A stretch of DNA of 64,000 nucleotides from UBA1422 sp041859095 (GCA_041859095.1 JBHEKY010000006.1:9144-73143); one strand, 5' to 3'. Shown: positions 33,064-42,668, counted from the first letter of the stretch. Numbers and translations are program-made. Notes: generated by a model not told the origin, from the sequence alone.

Positions 33064-34168
33064 AGCACTGGCCTTTCGGATTTTGAATCAAATCCGCCAC
33101 GACAAACGAACGCTAGGGTTAATCTTGATTGCGCCACTTCTGATTTTGACCGTCATCTATTTTATATTTAACACTTCCGGCAGTACTTTTACGATTGGTG
33201 TCGTGGACGTTCCACAAACGGTTGTAGAACGTATTACCGACAACGAAGATCTAACCATTACTGTCAATGAATATACCGCCGCGAAGGCAAGAGATGCAGT
33301 CAATGACGAAGACGCCATTGCAGTGTTGGACATGAGCGGAAAGACCCCGATAATCTATCTGGATGCCAGCGATGCGGCAAGTGCCACTAAAATCACCGGT
33401 CTTTTGAAGAGCGTGGTCATGCTGGATAGCATCAGCACAATCCGAGATGCCTTGAATAATTTGAAAGACATACTCCCTCCTGCACTGTTGGGCTCTGTCA
33501 CATTACCGGAACTGCCGGATATTGAATCCGCCACCGATAGCTGGGAAGTGGATTATGTTTATGGAAGTGCCGACAGTACTTTTTTTGACAATTTCGGTGC
33601 GCCTATGGTTGGAATCATTGTGTTTTTTCTGACCTTCCTCATCGCTGGAATTAACTTTCTATCGGAGCGAACATCCGGAACCCTTGAGAAGCTGCTTTCC
33701 ACGCCTATCAAGCGGGGAGAAATCATCGCCGGATACACCCTGGGATTTGGTCTCTTGGCTGTGGTCCAATCCTTGCTTGTCACCCTTTTTGTTGTCTATG
33801 TCCTGGGGATGCAAGTGGTGGGCAGCATCTGGCTTGTCATCTTAATTAATTTACTGACAGCTGTCACGGCTCTAACTCTTGGCATCTTGCTTTCTACCCT
33901 GGCCAACAGTGAATTTCAGATGATCCAGTTTATTCCCATTGTCATACTTCCTCAGATTTTCCTCTGCGGCTTGTTTGACCTTTCCGGCGGTTGGGTCATT
34001 GTTAGCTACTTTATGCCGCTGTACTATACAACCGATGCCCTGGCAGAAGTCATTCTAAGAGGACACGGCTTGGGATTTATTTATCTGGATCTGCTTGTTC
34101 TGTCTGGCCTTTCATTTATCTTTGTGATGGTGAACACTTTGATGCTCAAGCGGCATCGGGGGGTCTAA
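33053..34168 (+). CDS. ABC-2 type permease
   Basis: The 371-residue partner of the ATPase has one N-terminal span (about 20-40), a large extracytoplasmic domain (40-185), and five spans in the C-terminal half with the ABC-2 motif FLTFLIAGINFLSERTSGTL and the end segment YTTDALAEVILRG. ATG at 33053 lies inside the ATPase stop region and has GGGAGGGA upstream, so translation is coupled. Cargo unknown; such pairs export drugs, lipids or peptides. Confidence 0.88.
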   Translation: MRIKALAFRILNQIRHDKRTLGLILIAPLLILTVIYFIFNTSGSTFTIGVVDVPQTVVERITDNEDLTITVNEYTAAKARDAVNDEDAIAVLDMSGKTPIIYLDASDAASATKITGLLKSVVMLDSISTIRDALNNLKDILPPALLGSVTLPELPDIESATDSWEVDYVYGSADSTFFDNFGAPMVGIIVFFLTFLIAGINFLSERTSGTLEKLLSTPIKRGEIIAGYTLGFGLLAVVQSLLVTLFVVYVLGMQVVGSIWLVILINLLTAVTALTLGILLSTLANSEFQMIQFIPIVILPQIFLCGLFDLSGGWVIVSYFMPLYYTTDALAEVILRGHGLGFIYLDLLVLSGLSFIFVMVNTLMLKRHRGV

Positions 34169-34405
34169 ATGCATTTTGTTTATATCATCAAGTGCAAAGA
34201 CGGAACCCTATATACAGGGTGGACCACAGATGTGGATGCTAGACTCTATGCCCACAACCAAGGTCTTGGCGCCAAATACACCAAAGGCCGTGGACCGGTT
34301 TCTCTCCTCTATACGGAGTCCTTCGAAACCAAACCCGACGCGCTCCGCCGGGAGATGGCCATCAAAAAACTTTCCCGAGCCGGGAAATTGAGCTTAATCC
34401 GCTAA
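34169..34405 (+). CDS. GIY-YIG domain endonuclease-like protein (UPF0213 type)
   Basis: 78 residues with the fold's markers: FVYIIKCKDGTLYTGWT, then the Arg in DVDARLYAHNQG, and the metal Glu region (LYTESFETKPDALRREMAIK). Its ATG follows the permease stop without a gap, so it is co-transcribed. Stand-alone proteins of this type are common in Firmicutes; their DNA-processing role is poorly known. Confidence 0.9.
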   Translation: MHFVYIIKCKDGTLYTGWTTDVDARLYAHNQGLGAKYTKGRGPVSLLYTESFETKPDALRREMAIKKLSRAGKLSLIR

Positions 34406-34410
34406 AATCA

Positions 34411-34444
34411 AAAGCATCGTTTCCTATGAAACGATGCTTTTTTT
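34411..34444 (+). terminator. Terminator after the GIY-YIG gene
   Basis: AAAGCATCGTTT, 6-nt loop, AAACGATGCTTT followed by four more T. A-rich on the other side, so it may also serve orr. Confidence 0.85.
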
Positions 34445-34468
34445 ATGGATATGGCAAAATGGAAATGC

Positions 34469-35554
34469 TTACTTGTAGACCTTCTCCACATAGGAGCTGG
34501 TCATGGACTTCAGCATGGAACCGTATCCAACTTTAAAAGTCAGTACGTCTCCAACCTTGTATTTATGAGTAGCATCGGTCAAGTCCAACAGCAAATGGTC
34601 AGAGCTTCCTCCAAGCACTCGAATTTGTAAATCCAGTGGCATCAAGCTATCCACATCGATATCTTGCTTTCCAATGGCCAGAATAGCTCGTTTCATTATC
34701 CCACGGTCCTCATAAGTTGGCCGATGACCAAATGCATCCAAGCCGACTTCCCCAATGGGAAGAGATGGTTTTTGCTTCAATTCGATGATCTGCGCTTCCA
34801 GCAATAAAGCATCATCCGTTGTGCCGGGCAGTTTGGTGCCATATGCTGTGTCATTGCCCAGCAGAAAGGATTCGCCAAGCCGAAGGTTATTGATTCGCTT
34901 CGGTAGTTCGCACTTGTCTATCAAGTAGATTGAGCTGGAATTGCCGCCGGAAATCATGTCCAGTTTGATACCCAGTTTTCCTTCAATCCGATCCGCCCAG
35001 TTGCACAGTTGGGAAAGGTTGTCTTCCTTGGGGATAATCGCGCCATAGCAAGTCAGGTTTACAGCCAATCCGTGGAGGGTGATGTTTTTCATGGCCAGGG
35101 TTTTTCGCACCGTAGAAAATATCTCGTCGGAGTTCTCGGTGAAGATGCCCTCTCTCAAATCGCCCAGGTCAATCATTAGAACCACCTTGTGGTTGATTCC
35201 CTGCTTACCGGCCTCTTCATCGAGTAGCTGTATCGTGGAAAGTTCAGAGTTGAAACTAATATCCACATATCGGATGATCTCTTTGATTTCGCAAGCCTGT
35301 GGCAGGCGAATTAACACGGTTTTCTTGCCGTTGGCCCTGGCATACTCAGCATAGGTCATGATGTTTTTCATCCTGGAATCGGCCAGGTAATCCACTTTTG
35401 GGTGTTTTGCAACCATCTCGATAACGTTACGATCTGCGCAGACTCCTTTTGTGACAATCATCAGGGAACAGTTGCCTCGGTCTTTGGTGATGGCTGCAAC
35501 GCCGTCCAGATTGTGCTTCAGTTTTTTGATGTCTATGGTCAATTTTGGATACAT
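34469..35554 (-). CDS. orr: Ornithine racemase
   Basis: Orr converts L- to D-ornithine, feeding ornithine 4,5-aminomutase. The 361 residues have the alanine-racemase fold: PLP lysine in VTKGVCAD (about residue 36), barrel segments VLMIDLGDLREGI and ISGGNSSSIYLI, and LRLGESFLLG. It resembles the Orr of Clostridium sticklandii. As last gene of the ornithine cluster it starts 10 bp after the glmL-type stop. Confidence 0.9.
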   Translation of the reverse strand: MYPKLTIDIKKLKHNLDGVAAITKDRGNCSLMIVTKGVCADRNVIEMVAKHPKVDYLADSRMKNIMTYAEYARANGKKTVLIRLPQACEIKEIIRYVDISFNSELSTIQLLDEEAGKQGINHKVVLMIDLGDLREGIFTENSDEIFSTVRKTLAMKNITLHGLAVNLTCYGAIIPKEDNLSQLCNWADRIEGKLGIKLDMISGGNSSSIYLIDKCELPKRINNLRLGESFLLGNDTAYGTKLPGTTDDALLLEAQIIELKQKPSLPIGEVGLDAFGHRPTYEDRGIMKRAILAIGKQDIDVDSLMPLDLQIRVLGGSSDHLLLDLTDATHKYKVGDVLTFKVGYGSMLKSMTSSYVEKVYK

Positions 35555-35564
35555 GGGTCTCTCC

Positions 35565-36953
35565 TTAGTCTTCTTCTTTTTTAGGTGGAAACGGGTGTTT
35601 TAGGCTTTGAGCCAGCAATTCGGCCGCGGCTTCCGGATATTTCCTGGAAAGGACTCCCAGGGAGGCCATGATGTAGTCGTTGTCCACAAGGATTTCTGCT
35701 GCCTGGCTGGGAAATAAAAGCATACCGGTATCGTTGTGCTTTGCAATCCGCTTGATGATTTCCACTCGATGGGGCAACCGAGTCAACGCACCACCGGTTC
35801 CTACAATGAAGTTCACCTGGGTCAGGTCTTTGCCTTCAGCAAGAGTTTGCCTTCCGGAAGGGCCATAGATGTATCTGATGGTGCCCGCGTGCCGCTCTAC
35901 GGCCTTTAAGGTCGCTTCTTTGGCTAATCGTTCTACCAATTTGATTTCGTCAGCATTCTTGGGAATCGCAGTATAACTCTCCAGGGTTTTATCTACATCA
36001 ATGTCGGCAAGGTCTTTTCGGAATTTCTCTTCGCCGATGGATTCGATGACTTTCATTCGGTTGACAAAAAGACCCAAGTCTCCTTCCACTGTCCGTTTGG
36101 CTTTAGGTTCGGGACTGATGAGAAGTTTGGCGATGGTTTCCGAATCGTCGGTCACAGAGTGGACATCCGTGGTAGCCCCTCCCACATCTAAAACCATCAG
36201 ATTTCCCAAATACTGATACATCAGCTTGGTGCATTCCATCACAGCACCGGGAGTAGGAATAATCGGCCCATTGACCATATCCCGCACATGCTCCATGCCG
36301 GGAGCATGGATAATATGTTCTTCAAACGCTTCCTGAATCACCTTGCGGCAAGGCTCCACGTTAAGCTGATCGATCTTGGGATAGACGTTTTCTACCACAT
36401 AGAGTTTCGTGCCGGTATTTTCAAAAATTAGCCTGATTTCCTCTTGGTTTTCAATGTTACCGGCGTAGATCACCGGAATGTTCAGGTTCATGCTACGGAT
36501 CATCTCCGCATTGTCAAGGGCAGTGTCCCGCTCGCCGAAGTCAACCCCGCCTGCAATTAAAATCAGATTTGGCTTTACCTCTTCTATTTTTTTTAGGTCG
36601 GTCCGTCGTAATTTTCCTGCGGTGATGTAGTGGATGATTCCCCCGGCACCTAGCGCTGCTTCTTTGGCGGCACGGGCAGTCATGTCATAAACCAATCCAT
36701 GGACGGTCATCTTTAGGCCGCCTGCAGCCGAGGAGGTTGCCAGCATTTCATCATAGGTCAACTCCGAAATGCCCTTGTTTTTACATAAATCATCGATGGC
36801 TCCTTGCAGTCCCACGCGGACGTCTCCCTCCAAAACGGAAGTTGGCGCTTGGCCCTGACCCCAAAAGATAGGCTGGCCGGATGCAAGATTATGAAAGCCA
36901 TTGACCACAGTGGTGGTGGATCCGATTTCGGCCACCAGAACATCAATATTCAT
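35565..36953 (-). CDS. GlmL/MutL-family ATPase, putative reactivase for ornithine aminomutase
   Basis: The 462 residues of an ASKHA-fold protein start with an actin-like phosphate site (VAEIGSTTTVVNGF) and include LILIAGGVDFGERDTALDNA and MVLDVGGATTDVHSV-type motifs. GlmL/MutL proteins sit beside B12-dependent mutases and are thought to reactivate or assemble them. ATG at 36953 is chosen (GGAG 7 nt upstream) over an upstream TTG. A stable hairpin (36980-37006) separates it from oraE. Confidence 0.88.
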   Translation of the reverse strand: MNIDVLVAEIGSTTTVVNGFHNLASGQPIFWGQGQAPTSVLEGDVRVGLQGAIDDLCKNKGISELTYDEMLATSSAAGGLKMTVHGLVYDMTARAAKEAALGAGGIIHYITAGKLRRTDLKKIEEVKPNLILIAGGVDFGERDTALDNAEMIRSMNLNIPVIYAGNIENQEEIRLIFENTGTKLYVVENVYPKIDQLNVEPCRKVIQEAFEEHIIHAPGMEHVRDMVNGPIIPTPGAVMECTKLMYQYLGNLMVLDVGGATTDVHSVTDDSETIAKLLISPEPKAKRTVEGDLGLFVNRMKVIESIGEEKFRKDLADIDVDKTLESYTAIPKNADEIKLVERLAKEATLKAVERHAGTIRYIYGPSGRQTLAEGKDLTQVNFIVGTGGALTRLPHRVEIIKRIAKHNDTGMLLFPSQAAEILVDNDYIMASLGVLSRKYPEAAAELLAQSLKHPFPPKKEED

Positions 36954-36979
36954 CGTTTTCTCCAAACGGTTTTGTGAAA

Positions 36980-37006
36980 AGCAGGACGGGCTACGCCCGC
37001 CCTGCT
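36980..37006 (-). terminator. Intra-operon hairpin between oraE and the glmL-type gene
   Basis: On the minus strand AGCAGGGCGGGC, 3-nt loop, GCCCGTCCTGCT (one mismatch), then TTTTC. It looks like a leaky terminator or an mRNA-stabilising stem that lowers expression of the two distal genes. Confidence 0.65.
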
Positions 37007-37050
37007 GCTCAAAGTTTCAAGTAGTACTTATTTCGTGTCGCGCTACAAGC

Positions 37051-39264
37051 TTATTTTTTATCTGCGACTCTTCGTCGACGACGTTCCTCAACAAGGAAGG
37101 ATGCCACGTCAATGCCGTGGGAGTTTCGGCCAAAGGCGGCGTCGATGCCGGTCTTCATGCCTTCTTCCGGTATGACCTGGGTCCCGCCTGCAGCGATGAT
37201 AACGCTGTCACGGATGCCCTTTTCCACAGCCAATTCATGAATTCGTTTCATGTTCTTGTAGTGGATGTTGTCATGGGAAATAATGGTGGAAGCCAAGATA
37301 ACTTCAGCCTTCAGTTCCACTGCAGCATCAACCAGTTTTTCAACCGGAACGGAAGTGCCTAGATAATGAACTTCAATGCCGAACTTCTCAATGCCACCAT
37401 GCTTGATGTCGATGATTTCCCGCAAACCTACAGAATGCTCATCCATTCCAACGGTTCCACAAACCAGACGTAGTGGATGTTCTTCAATGTCGGCTCTGAT
37501 TTCGGCTTCCGTCAGATACGTGGGTTCCGGTGGAATCACCAGGCTGGCCACGTCGATGTCAAAGGTGACTTTACCCTTTAACTCGATTCGGGTGCCTTCG
37601 GCTTCCTGAAGGACTTCTCTGGAAATGACAGAGGGCTCTGCCAAGCCCATTTTTTTGGCTACTTCAACGGCAACCGCTTCCGCCGTCCGTTTGTTGGTGG
37701 GAATCATCATGGTCATCATAACGATGCCGTCGCCCTGCCATTCCATCTCTGGAATCATCATGTCGGTATGTCGATAACGCTCGGTTTCGGCCATTCTGAT
37801 GTTCACGTTGTCGGTATCATCCAACTCGTCGATGTAGACAATCTTGCTTCTGTCTTCGAAGGTACATCCTCCGATCAGCGCGGAAGGGTCTTCCGGGTTG
37901 CCGCCGTACTGGGCAACATTGTTGTATCCAAAGTGAGCCGTGACCGGTGCCATATAATCTTCGTCCCGTTCAAAGACAAATCCGTAACCGATTCCGCCGT
38001 CGATTTTACGGGCGATACCATCTCCGTGACGTTCAGGATATTCTGCGGAATCCACAAAGAATCCTTCTTCTACGGCTTTGAAATAACCGCCGACTTCCAG
38101 AACTTCTTCCATGAACAGGCAAGCCTTTTCTTTAATCTCACGGGCTTTCTCGCGAAGGGGTCCATCTTTTTTCAACTCGACCATATCCATCAAGCCATCT
38201 AAACCAATTAAGGTCTGTTTTGCAGTATCGCAAGCTTCTACATTATAGATGTGCCAGGGCACATTACGACCTTCGTCAGGGGTGATGGTGGATTGAATGT
38301 CAGCGCTAGTCAGCTTAGAAACCAACATATTCAGTACGTGCGTTACCGTGGCTTCCCGGGCTGATGAATCGATATATTTGGTGTTCATCTGGGCTCTCAT
38401 CCGATACTTGTCACAGAATTCCCGGAGGGCCACCGCATAAGGCAGATCCATAAACACGCAAGGTGCCGGAGTGGCTGTGGGTGGAACAGTAGAAAGACAG
38501 ATGTTCTTGGGGTCAATGCCGGCCATCTCGGAAAATTTGGAGTTGATGGCATGCTGAACAATCAGTTCGGGCATGACTTTCCAGGCTTCCCGTGCGGTAG
38601 CATTGGCGTTATGAGCGCCATCAATCTGGGCAATGTCGGCCCACGCCAGTATTTTTTTGGATTCGCAAGCATCGACAAAAGATCGGACACAGTTGATGTT
38701 TCTGTAAAGAACATTGTACTGTGGATCCTGATGAGCGCCATTGACGCCTTCCTCTGCAAACATCACTGCGATATCCGGTCCGGCTACACCCGAGACATAG
38801 GAATGGTAGTTGATAGGGCGGCCCACTTCATCTTCAATGGCGTCCAGGGCTTTTCTTTGTGCCCGGACTTGCTTTCTGGAAATGGGTACACCGCCAATAC
38901 CTTGAGGTGTTCCTTCCACCAGGCTGTCCATGTGGGACTGACCGGCGGTCCGAATAACCATGATATGGTCTGCGCCGTGCCATGCGGCCATTCTCATACG
39001 ACGGATATCATCCTCAAAACGTCCCGAAGCGATTTCGGTTGTAATTACTGGGGCGGGCTGAGGATCGATGTTGTCAAAATACTTCGCCGGCGGCAGAGGC
39101 ACGCCGTTGGTCAAAGGTTCTGTGGCATCCCTGTATTCAAAGGGACCCATTTTAAGACCCGGAGCCGGCTTACGCCAGGTCCAGCCTGTTCTTCTGGGCT
39201 TATATTTGTCCAGGTCCTGGAGGATTTGTTCGATATCCAGTTTCTCGTTATGGTCTAACTTCAT
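37051..39264 (-). CDS. oraE: D-ornithine 4,5-aminomutase, large (B12- and PLP-binding) subunit
   Basis: OraE with OraS moves the terminal amino group of D-ornithine to C4, giving 2,4-diaminopentanoate, with adenosylcobalamin and PLP. The 737 residues comprise an N-terminal TIM-barrel catalytic part and a C-terminal Rossmann B12 domain. That domain has the base-off motif DxHxxG (GMDEHSVGLRE, about residue 615) and IIAAGGTQVIPEEG. AAGGAGG precedes the ATG at 39264. The gene begins 12 bp after the TAG of oraS, and the two frames are continuous apart from that TAG. Confidence 0.95.
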   Translation of the reverse strand: MKLDHNEKLDIEQILQDLDKYKPRRTGWTWRKPAPGLKMGPFEYRDATEPLTNGVPLPPAKYFDNIDPQPAPVITTEIASGRFEDDIRRMRMAAWHGADHIMVIRTAGQSHMDSLVEGTPQGIGGVPISRKQVRAQRKALDAIEDEVGRPINYHSYVSGVAGPDIAVMFAEEGVNGAHQDPQYNVLYRNINCVRSFVDACESKKILAWADIAQIDGAHNANATAREAWKVMPELIVQHAINSKFSEMAGIDPKNICLSTVPPTATPAPCVFMDLPYAVALREFCDKYRMRAQMNTKYIDSSAREATVTHVLNMLVSKLTSADIQSTITPDEGRNVPWHIYNVEACDTAKQTLIGLDGLMDMVELKKDGPLREKAREIKEKACLFMEEVLEVGGYFKAVEEGFFVDSAEYPERHGDGIARKIDGGIGYGFVFERDEDYMAPVTAHFGYNNVAQYGGNPEDPSALIGGCTFEDRSKIVYIDELDDTDNVNIRMAETERYRHTDMMIPEMEWQGDGIVMMTMMIPTNKRTAEAVAVEVAKKMGLAEPSVISREVLQEAEGTRIELKGKVTFDIDVASLVIPPEPTYLTEAEIRADIEEHPLRLVCGTVGMDEHSVGLREIIDIKHGGIEKFGIEVHYLGTSVPVEKLVDAAVELKAEVILASTIISHDNIHYKNMKRIHELAVEKGIRDSVIIAAGGTQVIPEEGMKTGIDAAFGRNSHGIDVASFLVEERRRRRVADKK

Positions 39265-39276
39265 GCTGTCCTCCTT

Positions 39277-39630
39277 CTACCGAAACTGGGCGACAGCTTC
39301 ATCCCAAGCGTCTCCCTTTGCGAGCATCTCACCGGCTTCTTTGATGGAAATGCTTTTGGCCTTGGCCAGTTTGTAAACCACGTTGCCTGCACCTTTGCCC
39401 ATCAGACCGCGGTCCATACAACCTTCTACGATGGGTTTGGTATCCAGAGAGGATATGCCCATGCGCAGCAATACCGAACGCTCTACCGATGGGGTGGTGT
39501 TTTTTCTCCCCAGTTCCAGCATGGGAGAAACCACTTGAGTGGTCAATTCCCAGAACCGGTCATACAGCTCTTTATCGGAGAGTCCTGCAATATGTTTTCT
39601 GCGTTCTGCAAAATCGTCTTGTCTTTTCAT
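39277..39630 (-). CDS. oraS: D-ornithine 4,5-aminomutase, small subunit
   Basis: The 117-residue helical partner of OraE needed for mutase activity. It shows DDFAERRKHIAGLSDKELYD, a middle RSVLLRMGISSLDTK, and GLMGKGAGNVVYKLA, matching OraS of C. sticklandii (about 120 residues). It overlaps ortB by 4 bp. The stop is TAG, in frame with oraE. Confidence 0.93.
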   Translation of the reverse strand: MKRQDDFAERRKHIAGLSDKELYDRFWELTTQVVSPMLELGRKNTTPSVERSVLLRMGISSLDTKPIVEGCMDRGLMGKGAGNVVYKLAKAKSISIKEAGEMLAKGDAWDEAVAQFR

Positions 39631-41051
39631 TTGCTACCTCCTTCATTTTGAATGATTCCAATGATTTCTCTGACCCAAGTCGTGTCCTTCATGGTCTCGT
39701 CGGCCAGGAAACGGATATCCTCTTCCGTAGGGTCATCCACGTTGTAGGTTTTAAGCGCTGTCCTAACTAAAGATTTTCTCATGTTATCCAGGTCGATATC
39801 CGTTGCCTTGAGCAGGCTGGGGTGACTTGGGAAAATAATATTTTTGCCTGGCACTTCGTCCTTTGGGTCTCCAAAATGGATGTCAATGCCGTTGCTTCTT
39901 GCAAAAGATAGTTGTGGTTGGATGTGTTTGCCCGCTCCGGTATATTCGGTTTCCTGAACGACAATCAATTGATCCTGATTCATTTCCTGAGACAACGCAA
40001 ATGCTGCTGCCAGGGAAGTGTTGCCAGCGGGACCCTTTTCAAGGCCCTCCAGGGTGGCTAGGCATTCCGTCATGTAAAACACATCTCCTTGGGTAACCGT
40101 CACATAACGTTGCATGTAGCGGAGAGGTCTTGCTGCCGACCTTGGTACATCGGAACGGTCCGGCCAGTTGGAAAACGGCACACCGAATCCGGTATGGCCT
40201 GTGGTAAAGGACTTCTTGTTGAAATCGCCGTCTGATGCCATATGGAGTCCCGAAAGATCCACAGAAGCACCCACCACCAGAGATGTCGCACCGGCTTTTC
40301 GAAGACCCCGGGCTGTTCCTGTGATATTCCCTCCACCCGCTTGGGTGCAAACCACCACGTCCGGATCTTTGCCAAACCTTTCCCGGAACTGCATGGAGAT
40401 TTCATATCCCAACGTTTCCACACCGGCAATTCCAAATGGAGTGTATAGCGAGGCATTGAAGTAGCCGGTTTCTTCCAGCAGCAGGAGGAACTTGAAAAAC
40501 AGCTCCGGTCCGACAGAAAGTTGTACCACTTCTGCTCCAAGGGCTTCACATTTTCGTGCTTTCTCGACGATTTCGGGCTGACCGATGCCTTTGGAGTCAT
40601 AGCATTCCTGAACAATGATACATTTCAGCCCTGCCATGGCTGCCTGAGATGCCACGGCTGCGCCGTAGTTCCCGCTTGTGGCTGAGATTACACCTTTGTA
40701 TCCCAATCTCTTGGCATGATATACCGCATTGGCGGCTCGTCTTGCTTTAAAGCTTCCCGATGGGTTTGATGCCTCGTCCTTGATGAAAATTCTGGCACCT
40801 TTGCCTTGCGGGGCACACGCTCTGGCCAAAGCGGTCAGGTTATGCAGCTCCATAATTGGGGTATTGCCCACATTGACGCCATATTGGATGTTTTGCATTT
40901 CTTCCAAAGTGTAACCTGTTTCCCGCATCATCTTTTCATAATCGAATGCGATGGAGCCGGATTCGAATTTGGAGTAGTCGATGCCCACGGACTTCAGCAT
41001 GATTTCCGGTTTCCGTGCCATGACGGATGCATAATCGTTGGCTTTAGTCAT
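39627..41051 (-). CDS. ortB: 2-amino-4-oxopentanoate thiolase, beta subunit
   Basis: OrtAB cleaves 2-amino-4-oxopentanoate with CoA to acetyl-CoA and alanine. OrtB is a PLP protein of the tryptophan-synthase-beta/threonine-synthase fold. The 474 residues show NPSGSFKARRA (PLP Lys, about residue 100), SATSGNYGAAVA, and the phosphate-binding TQAGGGNITG. Its ATG overlaps the ortA stop (TAATG). Confidence 0.93.
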   Translation of the reverse strand: MTKANDYASVMARKPEIMLKSVGIDYSKFESGSIAFDYEKMMRETGYTLEEMQNIQYGVNVGNTPIMELHNLTALARACAPQGKGARIFIKDEASNPSGSFKARRAANAVYHAKRLGYKGVISATSGNYGAAVASQAAMAGLKCIIVQECYDSKGIGQPEIVEKARKCEALGAEVVQLSVGPELFFKFLLLLEETGYFNASLYTPFGIAGVETLGYEISMQFRERFGKDPDVVVCTQAGGGNITGTARGLRKAGATSLVVGASVDLSGLHMASDGDFNKKSFTTGHTGFGVPFSNWPDRSDVPRSAARPLRYMQRYVTVTQGDVFYMTECLATLEGLEKGPAGNTSLAAAFALSQEMNQDQLIVVQETEYTGAGKHIQPQLSFARSNGIDIHFGDPKDEVPGKNIIFPSHPSLLKATDIDLDNMRKSLVRTALKTYNVDDPTEEDIRFLADETMKDTTWVREIIGIIQNEGGSK

Positions 41052-41350
41052 TATTTTTCACCTCCGAATACGATTCCGCGGACCTGCTTATCAATGGCCA
41101 ACAATTCCGGAATAAATTTCCCGTAGTCATGGTCGTAATAAGGATTTACTTCAATCAGCGTGCCGGCTTCCCGGCGTCCTGTGACGGTTTCAACTTCAAC
41201 TTCATCACCGAATTCTGCATCGGCTTGAAGGAATCCTTTGTCCCACATCTCAAGAGCCACAGCCTTGGTGTCATCCGGAACCTGAGGGGCCCGTTCAGAC
41301 GGCTGCAGGATGATCTTGTGGATCCGGACCCATTCGCCTTTCTTAATCAT
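41051..41350 (-). CDS. ortA: 2-amino-4-oxopentanoate thiolase, alpha subunit
   Basis: The 99-residue small subunit of the thiolase. The sequence GEWVRIHKIILQPSERAPQV, PDDTKAVALEMWDKGFL and EVNPYYDHDYGKFIPEL matches OrtA. It lies between ord and ortB in the order known from C. sticklandii. Confidence 0.92.
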   Translation of the reverse strand: MIKKGEWVRIHKIILQPSERAPQVPDDTKAVALEMWDKGFLQADAEFGDEVEVETVTGRREAGTLIEVNPYYDHDYGKFIPELLAIDKQVRGIVFGGEK

Positions 41351-41376
41351 TTTGTATCTCCTTGGTTTTCGGGAAG

Positions 41377-42435
41377 TTATTTTACGATCTTTGCTTCAGG
41401 GCTGATCTGGTCACGCATGTCGCCCATGATAGCACGGGGAACCGGTAGGTCCAGCATGGTGTGGAGACCTGGTCTTGCATTGATGACGTGAGGAATCATA
41501 TTGACGCACATTGCGATGGTGCCAATTCCGCCTGGGATTTCCGGTGTGTTCAGCATGTTCACGTTTGGGGTTCCCTTGATGATGACATAGTCACCGGTTA
41601 CCACGCCAACCTGCTCCGGTTCAATCTGCTGGGGATGCTCCATCTTGATTTTGACTTCTCCATCCACGTAGCATTCCGCTTCCATGGCGCAACCTGCAAC
41701 ATTGCCTGCTTTTGCAAAACCATACGGAGATTTACGGTCCACATCCGTCATGATGGGATTCATGCTTTGAACGACTTTTTCGACCTTCCAACCGATGGCG
41801 TCTGCAATCATGTTGGAGGATTCGTGGAATCCAACGTGTCCAGACAATTTGCCTGTCTTCACGCCGTCAATAAATTCTTCTTTTGTGATGCCAATGCCCT
41901 GTTCTTCCATAACGGCGGGGCCAAACGGAGACAGGCTGTTGACTCTTCTTGAAGTGATATGCTCAACTTCTTCGCAGCAACCGGTCCAAAGAACAACCAA
42001 AAGGTCCATAATCAGACCCGGGTTGATGCCAGTTCCCAAAATAGAAACGCCGTTGGCTTTTGCGATTTCATCCAATTGCTTGGCTAATTCTGGCTCTTGA
42101 GCCATGGGATATGCCATTTCTTCTGCGGAAGAAACAACGTTGATTTTTTGATCCAAGACAAACTTCAGACGGTCAAATGCTTTTTTGGTAAAAGAATCGG
42201 TGCAGCACAAAACTACATCAGCTGCGCCGGGTTTGATTACATCTTCGGGGGTGCCGACAATCACATCTTTGCGATCGCCACGGTCGGTATCAATAAAGTC
42301 AAACATGGATTTGCCTACTTTGCTGCCTCTGCCAACAGCTCCAACGATGTCAACGCCTTTTTTCTTTAACAGCATGTCCGCCATGCCGCCGCCCATTGCG
42401 CCTAAACCCCAGATAATAACTTTTACATTTTCCAT
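41377..42435 (-). CDS. ord: 2,4-diaminopentanoate dehydrogenase
   Basis: Ord oxidatively deaminates 2,4-diaminopentanoate to 2-amino-4-oxopentanoate with NAD(P)+. The 352 residues have an N-terminal Rossmann fold (VIIWGLGAMGGGMADMLL), DVVLCCTDSF, GTGINPGLIMDLLV and a C-terminal segment with MCVNMIPHVINARPGL, as in dihydrodipicolinate-reductase-like enzymes. It is the first gene of the operon behind a sigma-54 promoter. Confidence 0.93.
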   Translation of the reverse strand: MENVKVIIWGLGAMGGGMADMLLKKKGVDIVGAVGRGSKVGKSMFDFIDTDRGDRKDVIVGTPEDVIKPGAADVVLCCTDSFTKKAFDRLKFVLDQKINVVSSAEEMAYPMAQEPELAKQLDEIAKANGVSILGTGINPGLIMDLLVVLWTGCCEEVEHITSRRVNSLSPFGPAVMEEQGIGITKEEFIDGVKTGKLSGHVGFHESSNMIADAIGWKVEKVVQSMNPIMTDVDRKSPYGFAKAGNVAGCAMEAECYVDGEVKIKMEHPQQIEPEQVGVVTGDYVIIKGTPNVNMLNTPEIPGGIGTIAMCVNMIPHVINARPGLHTMLDLPVPRAIMGDMRDQISPEAKIVK

Positions 42436-42503
42436 TTTTTATTTCTCCTTTTCGTGGTTCCTTCGCGGTTGCGATAGTTATACTATTAGTACTTTTATAT
42501 AGA

Positions 42504-42518
42504 GCAAGAGTTGTGCCA
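42504..42518 (-). promoter_or_regulatory. Sigma-54 promoter of the ornithine fermentation operon
   Basis: TGGCAC (42513-42518), five bases, TTGC (42504-42507) on the minus strand, an exact -24/-12 match, about 70 bp before the ord ATG. Confidence 0.87.
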
Positions 42519-42565
42519 ATCCCGTGTTCCCTTTTTGAATATCTCTTTCATTCCTAGAAAGAAAT

Positions 42566-42591
42566 CAAAAAAGCCCCGTTTTTAGGGCTTT
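42566..42591 (-). terminator. Terminator of the sigma-54 activator gene
   Basis: AAAGCCC/GGGCTTT stem followed on the minus strand by TTTTTTG. It separates the activator transcript from the ord promoter. Confidence 0.8.
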
Positions 42592-42668
42592 CGCAATGTT
42601 GTTTTTACTTGTGCCTATCTAGTTGTTCAATCGTGAAATCATCCTTTTTCTGATTCCAAAAGATTACA

